Of a stretch of DNA of 64,000 nt, positions 45,219 to 53,682 are shown piece by piece (position 1 is the stretch's first letter; the number at the start of each line of letters is the position of its first letter). A model generated the notes under the pieces. It did no database searches and was not told the DNA's origin. It was given only the letters and a program-made list of their open reading frames with translations. This stretch comes from Fluviibacter phosphoraccumulans (GTDB lineage Bacteria; Pseudomonadota; Gammaproteobacteria; Burkholderiales; Rhodocyclaceae), in NCBI RefSeq assembly GCF_016110345.1, contig NZ_AP019011.1, positions 806,001 to 870,000 of the forward strand, in the 5' to 3' direction. Both the position numbers and the translations under genes were made by a program.

Positions 45219-46772
45219 ATGTGCGGGATTATTGGCGTCGTTGCATCCACTCCGGTCAACCAGCTGCTCTATGATGGGCTAATGGTATTGCAACATCGTG
45301 GGCAGGATGCGGCAGGTATTTCTACAGCGGAAGGCAGCACCTTCCACATGCACAAAGGCCCAGGCCTCGTGCGCGATGTGTTTCGTACCCGTAATATGCG
45401 GGCGCTGCCGGGTAACTGGGGCATTGCGCATTGCCGCTACCCAACCGCCGGCTCGGCCTATAACTTTGCCGAGGCGCAGCCGTTCTACGTCAACTCGCCC
45501 TTTGGTCTGATGCTGGCGCATAACGGTAATCTGACCAACGCGGAAGAGCTGAAGCAACAACTCTTCAAGCTGGATCTGCGTCACATCAGTACGAATTCTG
45601 ATTCCGAAGTATTGCTTAACGTACTGGCGCACGAGCTTCAGCGCGCGGCGCGCGGCACGGTGTTAGACCAGGACGCTATCTTTACAGCCGTGCGCGGTGT
45701 GCATAAGCGTGTACGTGGTGCTTATGCTGTGGTGGTGATGATTGCGGGTTATGGCCTGCTGGCCTTCCGTGACCCATTCGGCATTCGTCCGCTGGTGCTC
45801 GGTAAAAATGCAACGCCAGAAGGCAACGAATGGATGCTGGCCTCGGAATCCGTGCCACTCGATACGCTGGGTTTTGAGCGTGTGGACGATGTCGCACCGG
45901 GTGAGGCCGTGTTTGTTGATCTGGATCGCAACATGGTGCGTAAGCAATGCGCTGAAACGCATGCGCTGTCACCTTGCTTGTTTGAGTATGTCTATTTGGC
46001 GCGCCCTGACTCCATGCTGGCTGATGTGTCGGTGTACGAAACGCGCTTGCGTATGGGTGAGGCACTGGCTGCCAAAGTACGCAAGATTATTGATCCGGCA
46101 GAGATTGATGTGGTGATCCCGATTCCGGATTCGTCACGTCCGGCCGCTTTGCAAATGGCGCAAGCCCTGGGGATTCCCTTCCGCGAAGGCTTTGTCAAAA
46201 ACCGCTATATCGGCCGTACCTTCATCATGCCGGGTCAATCCACCCGCAAGAAGTCGGTTCGTCAGAAACTCAACACCGTTGGTCAGGAGTTTGCTGGCAA
46301 GAATGTGATGCTGGTGGATGATTCCATCGTACGGGGTACGACCAGCCATGAAATCGTAGAAATGGCTCGCGCCGCGGGTGCCAAGAAAGTGTACTTTGCG
46401 TCGGCATCGCCGCCGGTGCGTTTCCCCAACGTATATGGCATCGATATGCCAACCCGGGGTGAACTCATCGCTACTGGCCGCACAGATGCCCAGATCGCCG
46501 CACTGATTGGTGCCGATGAACTGGTGTACCAGGATCTGGAAGCACTGGAAGAGTCTGTGCGCGCCTGTAACCCAAATATCAGCGGTTTTGATGCTTCCTG
46601 CTTCACGGGTAACTATATTACCGGTGACGTTGATGCCGCCTATCTGGACGCGGTTGAGCAATCGCGTAACCAAAAACCGGCTGCGCAACAAAATGCCTCA
46701 GAAGACGATGACGAGGCGGGTAACACGGCCCAACAAATCGAAATGTTTGTGCGTCGGCCTGGTCAGGAATAA
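45219..46772 (+). CDS. purF: Amidophosphoribosyltransferase
   Basis: 517 residues. First committed step of purine synthesis. The N-terminal nucleophile Cys follows the initiator Met (MCGIIGV); glutaminase domain to about 230, then the phosphoribosyltransferase domain with PRPP loop VMLVDDSIVRGTTS. Slightly acidic C-terminal tail. Confidence 0.97.
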   Translation: MCGIIGVVASTPVNQLLYDGLMVLQHRGQDAAGISTAEGSTFHMHKGPGLVRDVFRTRNMRALPGNWGIAHCRYPTAGSAYNFAEAQPFYVNSPFGLMLAHNGNLTNAEELKQQLFKLDLRHISTNSDSEVLLNVLAHELQRAARGTVLDQDAIFTAVRGVHKRVRGAYAVVVMIAGYGLLAFRDPFGIRPLVLGKNATPEGNEWMLASESVPLDTLGFERVDDVAPGEAVFVDLDRNMVRKQCAETHALSPCLFEYVYLARPDSMLADVSVYETRLRMGEALAAKVRKIIDPAEIDVVIPIPDSSRPAALQMAQALGIPFREGFVKNRYIGRTFIMPGQSTRKKSVRQKLNTVGQEFAGKNVMLVDDSIVRGTTSHEIVEMARAAGAKKVYFASASPPVRFPNVYGIDMPTRGELIATGRTDAQIAALIGADELVYQDLEALEESVRACNPNISGFDASCFTGNYITGDVDAAYLDAVEQSRNQKPAAQQNASEDDDEAGNTAQQIEMFVRRPGQE

Positions 46773-46780
46773 ATAAGCGA

Positions 46781-47977
46781 ATGATGAGTCACCGAAAAAA
46801 ACTGCCGGAAGGTCTGGCGCTCGAAACCCTTGCTGTGCGCACGGGGATGGATCGCTCTGCGCATAACGAGCACAGTGAAGCCTTGTATCTGACTTCCAGC
46901 TTTGTGTTTGACAATGCGGCTCAGGCTGCGGCTCGCTTTTCGGGGGAAGAGGCGGGTAATGTCTACGCTCGCTTCACCAACCCCAGTGTGACACTGTTTG
47001 AAGAGCGTCTGGCTGCATTAGAAGGTGCCGATGCCTGCGTGGCTACCGCCAGCGGTATGGCGGCCATTACGTCACTGGTGATGGCTAATCTGAGTGCGGG
47101 CGACCACATTGTGGCGTCGAGTTCTTTATTCGGTTCGACGATTCAGTTACTCGGCACGATCATGCCGCGTTTTGGCATCGAAACGACTTTTGTATCGCAG
47201 ACCAATGCGGCAGAATGGGCGCAAGCGGTTCGTCCCAATACCAAACTGCTGTTCTGTGAAACGCCATCCAATCCGTTGACGCAAGTCGCTGATATTCGCG
47301 CACTATCGGTGATTGCCAAAAAGCACCATCTGCTGTTGGCGGTTGATAACTGTTTCTGCACACCCATTCTGCAAAAGCCTCTGGAACTGGGGGCGGATGT
47401 CGTTGTCCATTCGGCGACCAAATATCTGGATGGTCAGGGACGCGTGCTGGGCGGTGCCGTTTGCGGCAGTAAAGAGATTGTTGAGAAGGTGTTTCTTTTC
47501 TTGCGTACTACCGGGCCGACGCTCTCGGCGTTTAATGCCTGGATATTGGGCAAAGGCTTGGAAACACTGTCTATTCGTATCAAGGCCCAATCAGCCGCAG
47601 CGCTTGAGTTGGCCACATGGTTAGAGTTACACCCCGGTGTTGAACGTGTTTATTACCCAGGTCTGCCATCACACCCGCAGCATGCGCTGGCGATGCAACA
47701 GCAGAAATCTGGCGGGGCGATTGTCAGCTTTGAAGTTAAGGGGGGTAAAGACGCCGCTTGGCGTGTGATAGACTCTTGTCAGTTGTTGTCGATCACCGGT
47801 AACTTGGGTGATACTCGCACAACGCTCACACACCCGGCTTCCACCACGCATGGCCGTATTACCCCGGAAGCCCGTGCCATCGCAGGCATTCATGACAATC
47901 TGCTGCGTATGGCTGTGGGCCTTGAAGCGGTGGAAGACATCCGTAACGACCTGGCACGTGGCTTCTCTGCAAGCTGA
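46781..47977 (+). CDS. metZ: O-succinylhomoserine sulfhydrylase
   Basis: 398 residues, a Cys/Met-metabolism PLP enzyme that makes homocysteine from O-succinylhomoserine and sulfide. PLP Lys in HSATKYLDGQGRVLGGAV; substrate loop GDTRTTLTHPASTTHGR. Eight bases after purF, the usual betaproteobacterial pairing. Two tandem ATGs; the first is used. Confidence 0.95.
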   Translation: MMSHRKKLPEGLALETLAVRTGMDRSAHNEHSEALYLTSSFVFDNAAQAAARFSGEEAGNVYARFTNPSVTLFEERLAALEGADACVATASGMAAITSLVMANLSAGDHIVASSSLFGSTIQLLGTIMPRFGIETTFVSQTNAAEWAQAVRPNTKLLFCETPSNPLTQVADIRALSVIAKKHHLLLAVDNCFCTPILQKPLELGADVVVHSATKYLDGQGRVLGGAVCGSKEIVEKVFLFLRTTGPTLSAFNAWILGKGLETLSIRIKAQSAAALELATWLELHPGVERVYYPGLPSHPQHALAMQQQKSGGAIVSFEVKGGKDAAWRVIDSCQLLSITGNLGDTRTTLTHPASTTHGRITPEARAIAGIHDNLLRMAVGLEAVEDIRNDLARGFSAS

Positions 47978-48045
47978 TTGCACAGCCGCCTAGCCGGTTT
48001 GAACCCGTTTGATTTTTAGCCGGTTAGCCCCAGAGGGCAACAATT

Positions 48046-50007
48046 ATGTCTTTTGAACAATTTTCTCTTTCCGAATCGCGCATCAAAGCCATTCAGGATG
48101 CCGACACTTCGGGTGCACCTGTCCCGACACCGGTACAGGCCGCGCTGATTCCGCTGGTGCTCACCGGCAAAGATGTCCTGGTTTCGGCGCCTGCGGGTTC
48201 TGGCAAAGCAGCCGCCTATGCGATTCCATCACTGGATTTGTTGCAGCAGGATGATCCGGCGCTCATGCAAGAGGTGGGTCGAGGTCCGCGAGTGCTGGTG
48301 CTGGTGCCCGCCCGTGAAGTGGCTTTACAAGTGCTGGATGCCTTCCGCACCTATGGTCGTCATGATGCCTATTATTCATTCGCCGTTTATGGCGGGGTGA
48401 GTATGCATCCGCAAATTCAGGCCCTGCAACGCGGCGTCGATATACTGATCGCCACCCCAGGCCGCTTGCTCGATCATCTGGGGCAGGGCCACGTTAATCT
48501 GGATCGCGTTCGTGTACTGGTGTTTGACGACGTGGATCGCATGATGGATATGGGCCAGGCAGCCGAGCTTGATCGACTCTATCCGTTGTTGCCCACGCCG
48601 CGTCAAACCATCATGGTGACCAGTGCCTTGGGTGACGACATTCGCGCTTTTGCAGCGAGCCTGCTCAATTACCCGGAAGAGGTGGTGATTGATCGCGGGG
48701 ATGATGTTACTACCCGTATTCATCAACGTTTCATTGCCGTTGATCCCCATCGCAAACGCGATTTGATGACGCAGCTTTATCGCGATGAAGCCTGGCCGCG
48801 CTCGCTTGTTTTTGCGCGTACCAAGTTTGGTGCAGAAGGTTTGGCCCGTAAGCTGGCCAAGGGGGGTGTTACTGCCAACGCGTTGCACGCCCATCGCGGG
48901 CAGACGCCCAGAGGTCGAGCCCTGGAAGAGTTCCAGAACGGCCTGCTCGGGGCGCTTGTCACCACGGATATGGCGCTGCGCGGCTTCGAGATGGACGGCA
49001 TGCAGCGAGTCGTGCATTACGATCTGCCAGCGGTGCCCGATGATTACCCGGCACGCTTGAATCGTGTATTGAACGGGGAAGACGGACGCGTCGGCGACAC
49101 CGTTGCTTTTGTCACACACGACGATGCGGTATTGCTGAAATCGATTGAGCGTTTACTCGGCACAGAAATTCACCCGGAAATCATTCCTGGGTATGAGCCC
49201 ATGTCGCCCGAGGCACTGGCTGAATACCAGGCCGAGCAGGCCGCCAAATACGCCGCCGATCCGCGTAATGCGCGCCAGCAACCTGCCGAAGGCAGTGAAG
49301 CCTCCGTCGAGGGTGGCGAGACAGGGAGCCCCACTGAATTTGATGAGGTTGAAGAAGAGCGTCAACCCGTTGAGCTGGATGAAGAGGCCAAAGCTCGCGC
49401 TGAAGGCGAAGCCTGGCTGTACGCACGACAACAGGCGAACCAGCGCCCACCACGTGGTCGTAAACCACGTGACCCAGATGCGCAGCCATATTTTCCGGAT
49501 GATCGCGACCCCTGGGCCGATCTGCCAGAAGACAAACTCTACGTCATGGATGCCATGTACAACGGCAACAAGCTGGCACCGGGTGAAACCGATCCGCTGA
49601 CCGCGTTGCAGTTCATCGATGATGATGAGGCCTGGGAAGACGATGATCGCCAACCGCGTGGCCCTAACGCACACGTGCGCGATATCGTTGCCGAGTTCCG
49701 TCGTGAAGCCCGCGAAGATCGCAATCTGCACCGCGAACTGGCCGGCATGCCGGCACTGAACAGCTTGCGTAAGAACCATCGCGGCAAAAAGCCCTTTGGC
49801 AAACCACAATTCGGCAAAGGGCCCGGTAAGCCTGCTGGTGCTGGGAGCAAGCCGCCACGAAGCGGTTGCTATCAGGGCGCCAAACGCCCGGTAGGGGCCG
49901 ACGGTAAACCCTTGGGTCCGCGTCCACAAGGTACCGGTACTAAGCCATTCCGTCGTAAACCGTCAGGCCCTGGTCGTCCGCGTATCCCCAAACCCGAGGC
50001 AAGCTGA
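48046..50007 (+). CDS. DEAD-box-like helicase with degenerate catalytic motifs
   Basis: 653 residues with a two-domain helicase fold (about 1-215 and 225-370) and a long acidic then basic tail. Walker A reads APAGSGKA (Thr lost at 55), motif II is DDVD (161-164) instead of DEAD, motif III is SAL (193-195) instead of SAT, motif V ends RGFE instead of RGID, and motif VI reads ARLNRVLN (336-343) where HRIGRTGR is expected, losing its final arginine. TPGR, the Q-motif Gln and the fold remain. The reading frame is intact, so this is a divergent protein, not a decayed gene. It probably binds RNA but may not hydrolyse ATP. Confidence 0.88.
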   Translation: MSFEQFSLSESRIKAIQDADTSGAPVPTPVQAALIPLVLTGKDVLVSAPAGSGKAAAYAIPSLDLLQQDDPALMQEVGRGPRVLVLVPAREVALQVLDAFRTYGRHDAYYSFAVYGGVSMHPQIQALQRGVDILIATPGRLLDHLGQGHVNLDRVRVLVFDDVDRMMDMGQAAELDRLYPLLPTPRQTIMVTSALGDDIRAFAASLLNYPEEVVIDRGDDVTTRIHQRFIAVDPHRKRDLMTQLYRDEAWPRSLVFARTKFGAEGLARKLAKGGVTANALHAHRGQTPRGRALEEFQNGLLGALVTTDMALRGFEMDGMQRVVHYDLPAVPDDYPARLNRVLNGEDGRVGDTVAFVTHDDAVLLKSIERLLGTEIHPEIIPGYEPMSPEALAEYQAEQAAKYAADPRNARQQPAEGSEASVEGGETGSPTEFDEVEEERQPVELDEEAKARAEGEAWLYARQQANQRPPRGRKPRDPDAQPYFPDDRDPWADLPEDKLYVMDAMYNGNKLAPGETDPLTALQFIDDDEAWEDDDRQPRGPNAHVRDIVAEFRREAREDRNLHRELAGMPALNSLRKNHRGKKPFGKPQFGKGPGKPAGAGSKPPRSGCYQGAKRPVGADGKPLGPRPQGTGTKPFRRKPSGPGRPRIPKPEAS

Positions 50008-50030
50008 TACAATCTCGCCTGAAATAAAAC

Positions 50031-50120
50031 GGGTCTGTGGCAGAGCGGTTGAATGCATCAGTCTTGAAAACTGACGATGGGGCGACTCATCCGTGAGTTC
50101 GAATCTCACCGGACCCGCCA
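50031..50120 (+). tRNA. tRNA-Ser (TGA anticodon)
   Basis: 90 bases with encoded CCA. Acceptor GGGTCTG/CGGACCC has one G-U pair; the anticodon loop CTTGAAA has TGA; a long variable arm and T arm GAGTTCGAATCTC are standard. It marks the left edge of the accessory island. Confidence 0.96.
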
Positions 50121-50132
50121 AATACAATGATG

Positions 50133-50166
50133 AAACCCGCATAGCGATAAGCTTTGCGGGTTTTTT
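50133..50166 (+). terminator. Terminator of tRNA-Ser
   Basis: AAACCCGC at 50133-50140 pairs with GCGGGTTT at 50156-50163, followed by more T. Confidence 0.85.
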
Positions 50167-50172
50167 CTTGGG

Positions 50173-50195
50173 TTTTGTTGTGCTTTTTGTTGTGC
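50173..50195 (+). repeat. Tandem short repeat beside tRNA-Ser
   Basis: Two copies of TTTGTTGTGC, 12 bases apart, just after the tRNA terminator. Short direct repeats in this position often are arm-type binding sites for a tRNA-targeted integrase. No integrase gene is in the window. Confidence 0.5.
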
Positions 50196-50213
50196 TTTTC
50201 GGCGGGCCTTAAT

Positions 50214-50369
50214 TGAAAAATATTTTTAGGGGCCGCTGCAACAAGCATTCGTTTGCTTTGACAGCGTTTTCTTGTTGCATTCCTTATAGCAATTGGGTTT
50301 GAGCCGAAATGCGCAAAGAATTTATTGCGATTTTTGTGTTTTTTCGTCGTATTCTAAAAATAGAAAAAC
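50214..50369 (+). repeat. Upstream regulatory module, copy A
   Basis: A 156-base AT-rich stretch ahead of the AlpA-like gene that aligns almost without gaps to 59134-59288 (offset 8919-8920). Shared blocks include TGAAAAATATTT, CTTGTTGCATTCCTTATA, TATGCGCAAAG-like sequence and CGTATTCT near a possible -10. Probably a promoter and operator under one regulator. Confidence 0.6.
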
Positions 50370-50385
50370 ACAAAAGGAACACAAC

Positions 50386-50652
50386 ATGTCCAACCCCAGC
50401 CCACTGTTAACGGTCAAGCAAGCCTGCGCCTATCTTCAGATTTGCCGTGCACACTTCTACTCGCTGCTTAAGTCTGATCCGAGTTTCCCCAAGCCAATCA
50501 GGTTGGGGCAGACTATCCGCTTTAAGGCAGTAGATTTCGGGCGCTATGTAGACCTTAAGGCTACAGGCGAGGGGAAAGCTGAATCGGTTGGGCACGATCT
50601 GGCAAAGAAGCGCGGACGCGGGCGACCTCCTAAAGCTAAATTCATGGCTTAA
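50386..50652 (+). CDS. AlpA-family helix-turn-helix regulator
   Basis: 88 residues. MerR/AlpA-like HTH: LLTVKQACAYLQICRAHFYSLLKSDPSFPKPIRLGQTIRF, then a basic tail KKRGRGRPPKAKF with an AT-hook-like GRP core. AlpA-like proteins control excision genes in islands. The ATG at 50386 follows AAAAGGA; an open TTG-start extension to 50293 is rejected because it runs through the conserved upstream module. The integrase it might control is not seen. Confidence 0.85.
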   Translation: MSNPSPLLTVKQACAYLQICRAHFYSLLKSDPSFPKPIRLGQTIRFKAVDFGRYVDLKATGEGKAESVGHDLAKKRGRGRPPKAKFMA

Positions 50653-50740
50653 TAATTTTTTGAGTGATGCTTGTTGTAAGGAGCTATGATTTCCGTTGTT
50701 ATACTGATCGAATATAAATCTTATTAAATCGGGTATCTCC

Positions 50741-51634
50741 ATGTCCCAGCCAATCGTGCTTCAACTTCAGGAACTGGCATCGGATAGTGACCACGACATC
50801 GCAGACCTGCTTCGCAAAGCTCTTGTTGTGGCAACAAAACTGCAACTTGCCGATTTCAAAAAATGGGTTCTTTCCGAGCTAAATGGTTACGACGATCAGA
50901 ACACAATTCCTGAATACAGGCAGATCAAGGGTGATCTTCGCGTTGAGAACCCGTTTCACGGACTGATCCCCTTCATCATTAACCAGCCTGAGATTCGTGA
51001 AATTGTTACGAAGATACTTGTACACGAGTCGGTTAGCTCAATCCAAAAACTCACTGATGCAGACGAAAATGGCTCGATTTGTTTCTTCTTTAGTCCTGAA
51101 AAGGAAGCTGCGCTCATGCAAATGCAAGGGGGGCTTTCACCGCTACGTCCCGTTAGGGTAGTTGGCTCCAATCAACTTATTTCGATTCTTAATGCAGTAA
51201 GAACCCGGATGCTCGAATGGGCCTTGTCGCTGGAGGCTGAGGGAATTATTGGGGATGAGTTAACGTTTTCTGCGCAAGAGCGCAATCTCGCAATGACAAG
51301 TAAAACTATCCAGATTGAGAATTTTCAGGGAGTTCTAGGAGACGTTCATGGTGGTAGCTTGTCCCAAGTGAATAATATAACCGTGAATCCTGGGGATTTG
51401 AGTTCGCTCGTAAACTATCTTGAGCAGAATGGGGTTCCCCCGGCTGCGATCAATGAGCTTGAGCAGGCAGTCCGAGACGACCCTGTGCCCAAGAGTGCTC
51501 ATGCGCTTGGTTCCAAAGTGAGCGCGTGGATCGGAAAGATGGTTGGGCTTGCCGCCTCAGGTGCATGGGAGGTCAGTGTCGGAACAGCGGGGTCCTTGCT
51601 GGCCGCCGCAGTTTCTAAATTTTACGGATTGTGA
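50741..51634 (+). CDS. AbiTii-domain protein (putative abortive-infection effector)
   Basis: 297 residues. The N-terminal ~95 residues (IVLQLQELASDSDHDIADLLRKALVVATKL, FKKWVLSELNGYD, IPEYRQIKG) match the AbiTii domain, found in anti-phage contexts. The middle (about 95-180) is uncharacterised. From about 190, a polar segment with GVLGDVHGGSLSQVNN and a helical, weakly hydrophobic C terminus (WIGKMVGLAASGAWEVSVGTAGSLLAAAVS) could insert in a membrane. Mode of action unknown. Confidence 0.8.
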   Translation: MSQPIVLQLQELASDSDHDIADLLRKALVVATKLQLADFKKWVLSELNGYDDQNTIPEYRQIKGDLRVENPFHGLIPFIINQPEIREIVTKILVHESVSSIQKLTDADENGSICFFFSPEKEAALMQMQGGLSPLRPVRVVGSNQLISILNAVRTRMLEWALSLEAEGIIGDELTFSAQERNLAMTSKTIQIENFQGVLGDVHGGSLSQVNNITVNPGDLSSLVNYLEQNGVPPAAINELEQAVRDDPVPKSAHALGSKVSAWIGKMVGLAASGAWEVSVGTAGSLLAAAVSKFYGL

Positions 51635-51730
51635 AGTAGCATAACCATTTGGTTAGTGGAATGCTTTGCGCTAAAAACAGCGTAGTGCCGGTGACTTCTA
51701 CGTCAGATGCCTCACTCTGTTGGATACTAA

Positions 51731-52642
51731 ATGACGCCTGCTGATTTTGAAGAATCTGAATACCGTGGCCCCCTGTACAATCAGTTGGAGCGAGGTAACC
51801 ATCTTGTCTGGGAACCCGGCCAAGTATTTGAAAAACACATAGGTATTGATCGTGCAGCGTATGTGACTGATCCATATTTCTGGAGCCTTCATGGCCTTGC
51901 TCGTCCAATAAGCGGTGTAGTCTTGCCTGACTATGATTGGCAGTACATATGGAAAAAGCGTCTAAAAAGCAAAATGCTGCCCGACTTTAAGCTAAATCTG
52001 TTTTTGCAGGCCAAACGACCGTATGCGGGGACTCGCCCTAGGGGTAATGTAAAGAAAGTCGGTATTGTTGGAAACTATTGGAAGTTTGAGATTACTCCTC
52101 ATCAACAGCGGGCTCTTGAACAGATGGAGAAAACCTTAGGTGGAAAGGCCATTGTTTGCTATGCCGCACCAGCGTTTCACACACAGGCGGCGCTCTATGA
52201 GCATACGAAGAGTCAAAGTATCGTTCCGTTCAGCTCTTTCCCTCCAGCATCTGCTCTTACTGGGCATGGTGCTTGGTATTACAGCAATGGGGGTTTGGCG
52301 GGCGTTGCTAATCCAGATTTTGTTCACAAAGAATTCGACTCCTTGCAAACTAGAATCGTCAATCTTGTGGAGCGTACCCAGGCTCAAAGCGTAAACGCAG
52401 GTGAGTCGCTCTCTGATCTTGCTAACTCTCTAATCAGATCTACATCAGAAATTCGAGAACCTACTCCAACCGACATTTGGTTCCAGCAACTGCTCAATCT
52501 CGTAGATGGTCAAATTTCGATCATGTCTGGTCTAGAATCCGGTACTAATGAATATATCGAAGCCCTTGGTAATTACATGCGTATCCGAGCATTTTGCAGC
52601 GCCTACCACCTCGACTGGCTTGTAATTGGCAAAGGTGCCTAA
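51731..52642 (+). CDS. Unrecognised island protein, possible PD-(D/E)xK-fold nuclease
   Basis: 303 residues, soluble. I recognise no family. Near the N terminus, Glu20 (LYNQLERG) followed by P84-D85-x7-Q93-A-K95 (LPDFKLNLFLQAKRP) is laid out like the E...PD...QxK active site of Mrr-type restriction-fold nucleases, and ITPHQQRALEQMEKTLGGKAIVCYAAPAF resembles the helix and strand after that site. This reading is inference. The gene lies 96 bases after the AbiTii gene and could form a module with it or with the FRG gene. Confidence 0.65.
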   Translation: MTPADFEESEYRGPLYNQLERGNHLVWEPGQVFEKHIGIDRAAYVTDPYFWSLHGLARPISGVVLPDYDWQYIWKKRLKSKMLPDFKLNLFLQAKRPYAGTRPRGNVKKVGIVGNYWKFEITPHQQRALEQMEKTLGGKAIVCYAAPAFHTQAALYEHTKSQSIVPFSSFPPASALTGHGAWYYSNGGLAGVANPDFVHKEFDSLQTRIVNLVERTQAQSVNAGESLSDLANSLIRSTSEIREPTPTDIWFQQLLNLVDGQISIMSGLESGTNEYIEALGNYMRIRAFCSAYHLDWLVIGKGA

Positions 52643-52749
52643 TCCAACATTCTATCGAATCTATACAAAAACACATTGCACTGTAGGTTTAAAATTAGTT
52701 CTAAAGGAAAGCATGCTCTTTGCAATCAGGAGTTTTGAAGTGACGACAA

Positions 52750-53541
52750 ATGTATTACTGTTCAAATATGACTGAACTTGGTGAAGCAAACACACTCTCT
52801 GAGCTAATTGAAATTGTTCACTTAGCAGAAGATCGATTCCAAGAGCAGATATGGTTTCGTGGGCAAGCAAATAGGGATTGGAATCTTGTCCCGAGTGCTC
52901 ATAGAAGGCACCCGATTCTAGAGTCGCAATTCGCACATCATTTCCGCCTTAGAGCTCCATCACTGTACAAAAACTGCCCCGACCAAAAAGATTATGTGGC
53001 GTGGCTACCATTGATGCAGCATTACGGACTGCCCACTCGGTTGCTTGATTGGTCAGAGTCTGTATTGGTTGCAGCATACTTTTCGCTGCTGCAAGAACCG
53101 ACCTCTGTATGCGCAGCTATCTGGCTGTTAGCACCCGGAAGCCTAAACAAACAATCGATCGGCTATACCATTCCCTTTTTGACCGACGAGCGGGTAAATC
53201 CGCTCGTCATCGCTGCCTTTTCAGAACGCGCGGCGCCTGAGTGTCAATATTCCGCAGCTGTTCTTGCACCTCGTACCGATGAACGCATGACTGCTCAACT
53301 TTGTAACTATACGATTCACGGTAATCGAGAGCCATTGGAGACGCATCCAGCAGCCTCTCTCTTTTTGGCAAGGATTAACATCCCATTGGCATCACATGAC
53401 AAGATTCGGAAAGATTTATCGATTGCTGGTATGAAACGCTCTTCGTTGTTTCCAGACCTTGCAAATCTCGCCCAGGAACTAAATAACATTAGAGCGTTGG
53501 GTCTCAATGGTGAGGATTTGGAGTCAGAAATTCAAAACTAA
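52750..53541 (+). CDS. FRG-domain protein
   Basis: 263 residues. The FRG domain is clear: IWFRGQANRDWNLVPSAHRR near residue 34 and PLMQHYGLPTRLLDWSESVLVAAYF near 88. FRG proteins are common in defence islands and some prophages; their biochemical role is not settled. Starts at 52750 or 52768 are both possible. The protein ends with a leucine-rich helix. Confidence 0.85.
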   Translation: MYYCSNMTELGEANTLSELIEIVHLAEDRFQEQIWFRGQANRDWNLVPSAHRRHPILESQFAHHFRLRAPSLYKNCPDQKDYVAWLPLMQHYGLPTRLLDWSESVLVAAYFSLLQEPTSVCAAIWLLAPGSLNKQSIGYTIPFLTDERVNPLVIAAFSERAAPECQYSAAVLAPRTDERMTAQLCNYTIHGNREPLETHPAASLFLARINIPLASHDKIRKDLSIAGMKRSSLFPDLANLAQELNNIRALGLNGEDLESEIQN

Positions 53542-53682
53542 CATACCAGTTATGGCACTGGTGATGCTAATGACTTGAAGTTGCCAATGGATGTCATCCT
53601 AAGGTTTGGATGCTTTACCAGTATTAAGGTATTTCTCGTTGTCGGGGACTATCGTTGACTAGGCGCAAAATGGACGGAAGTT

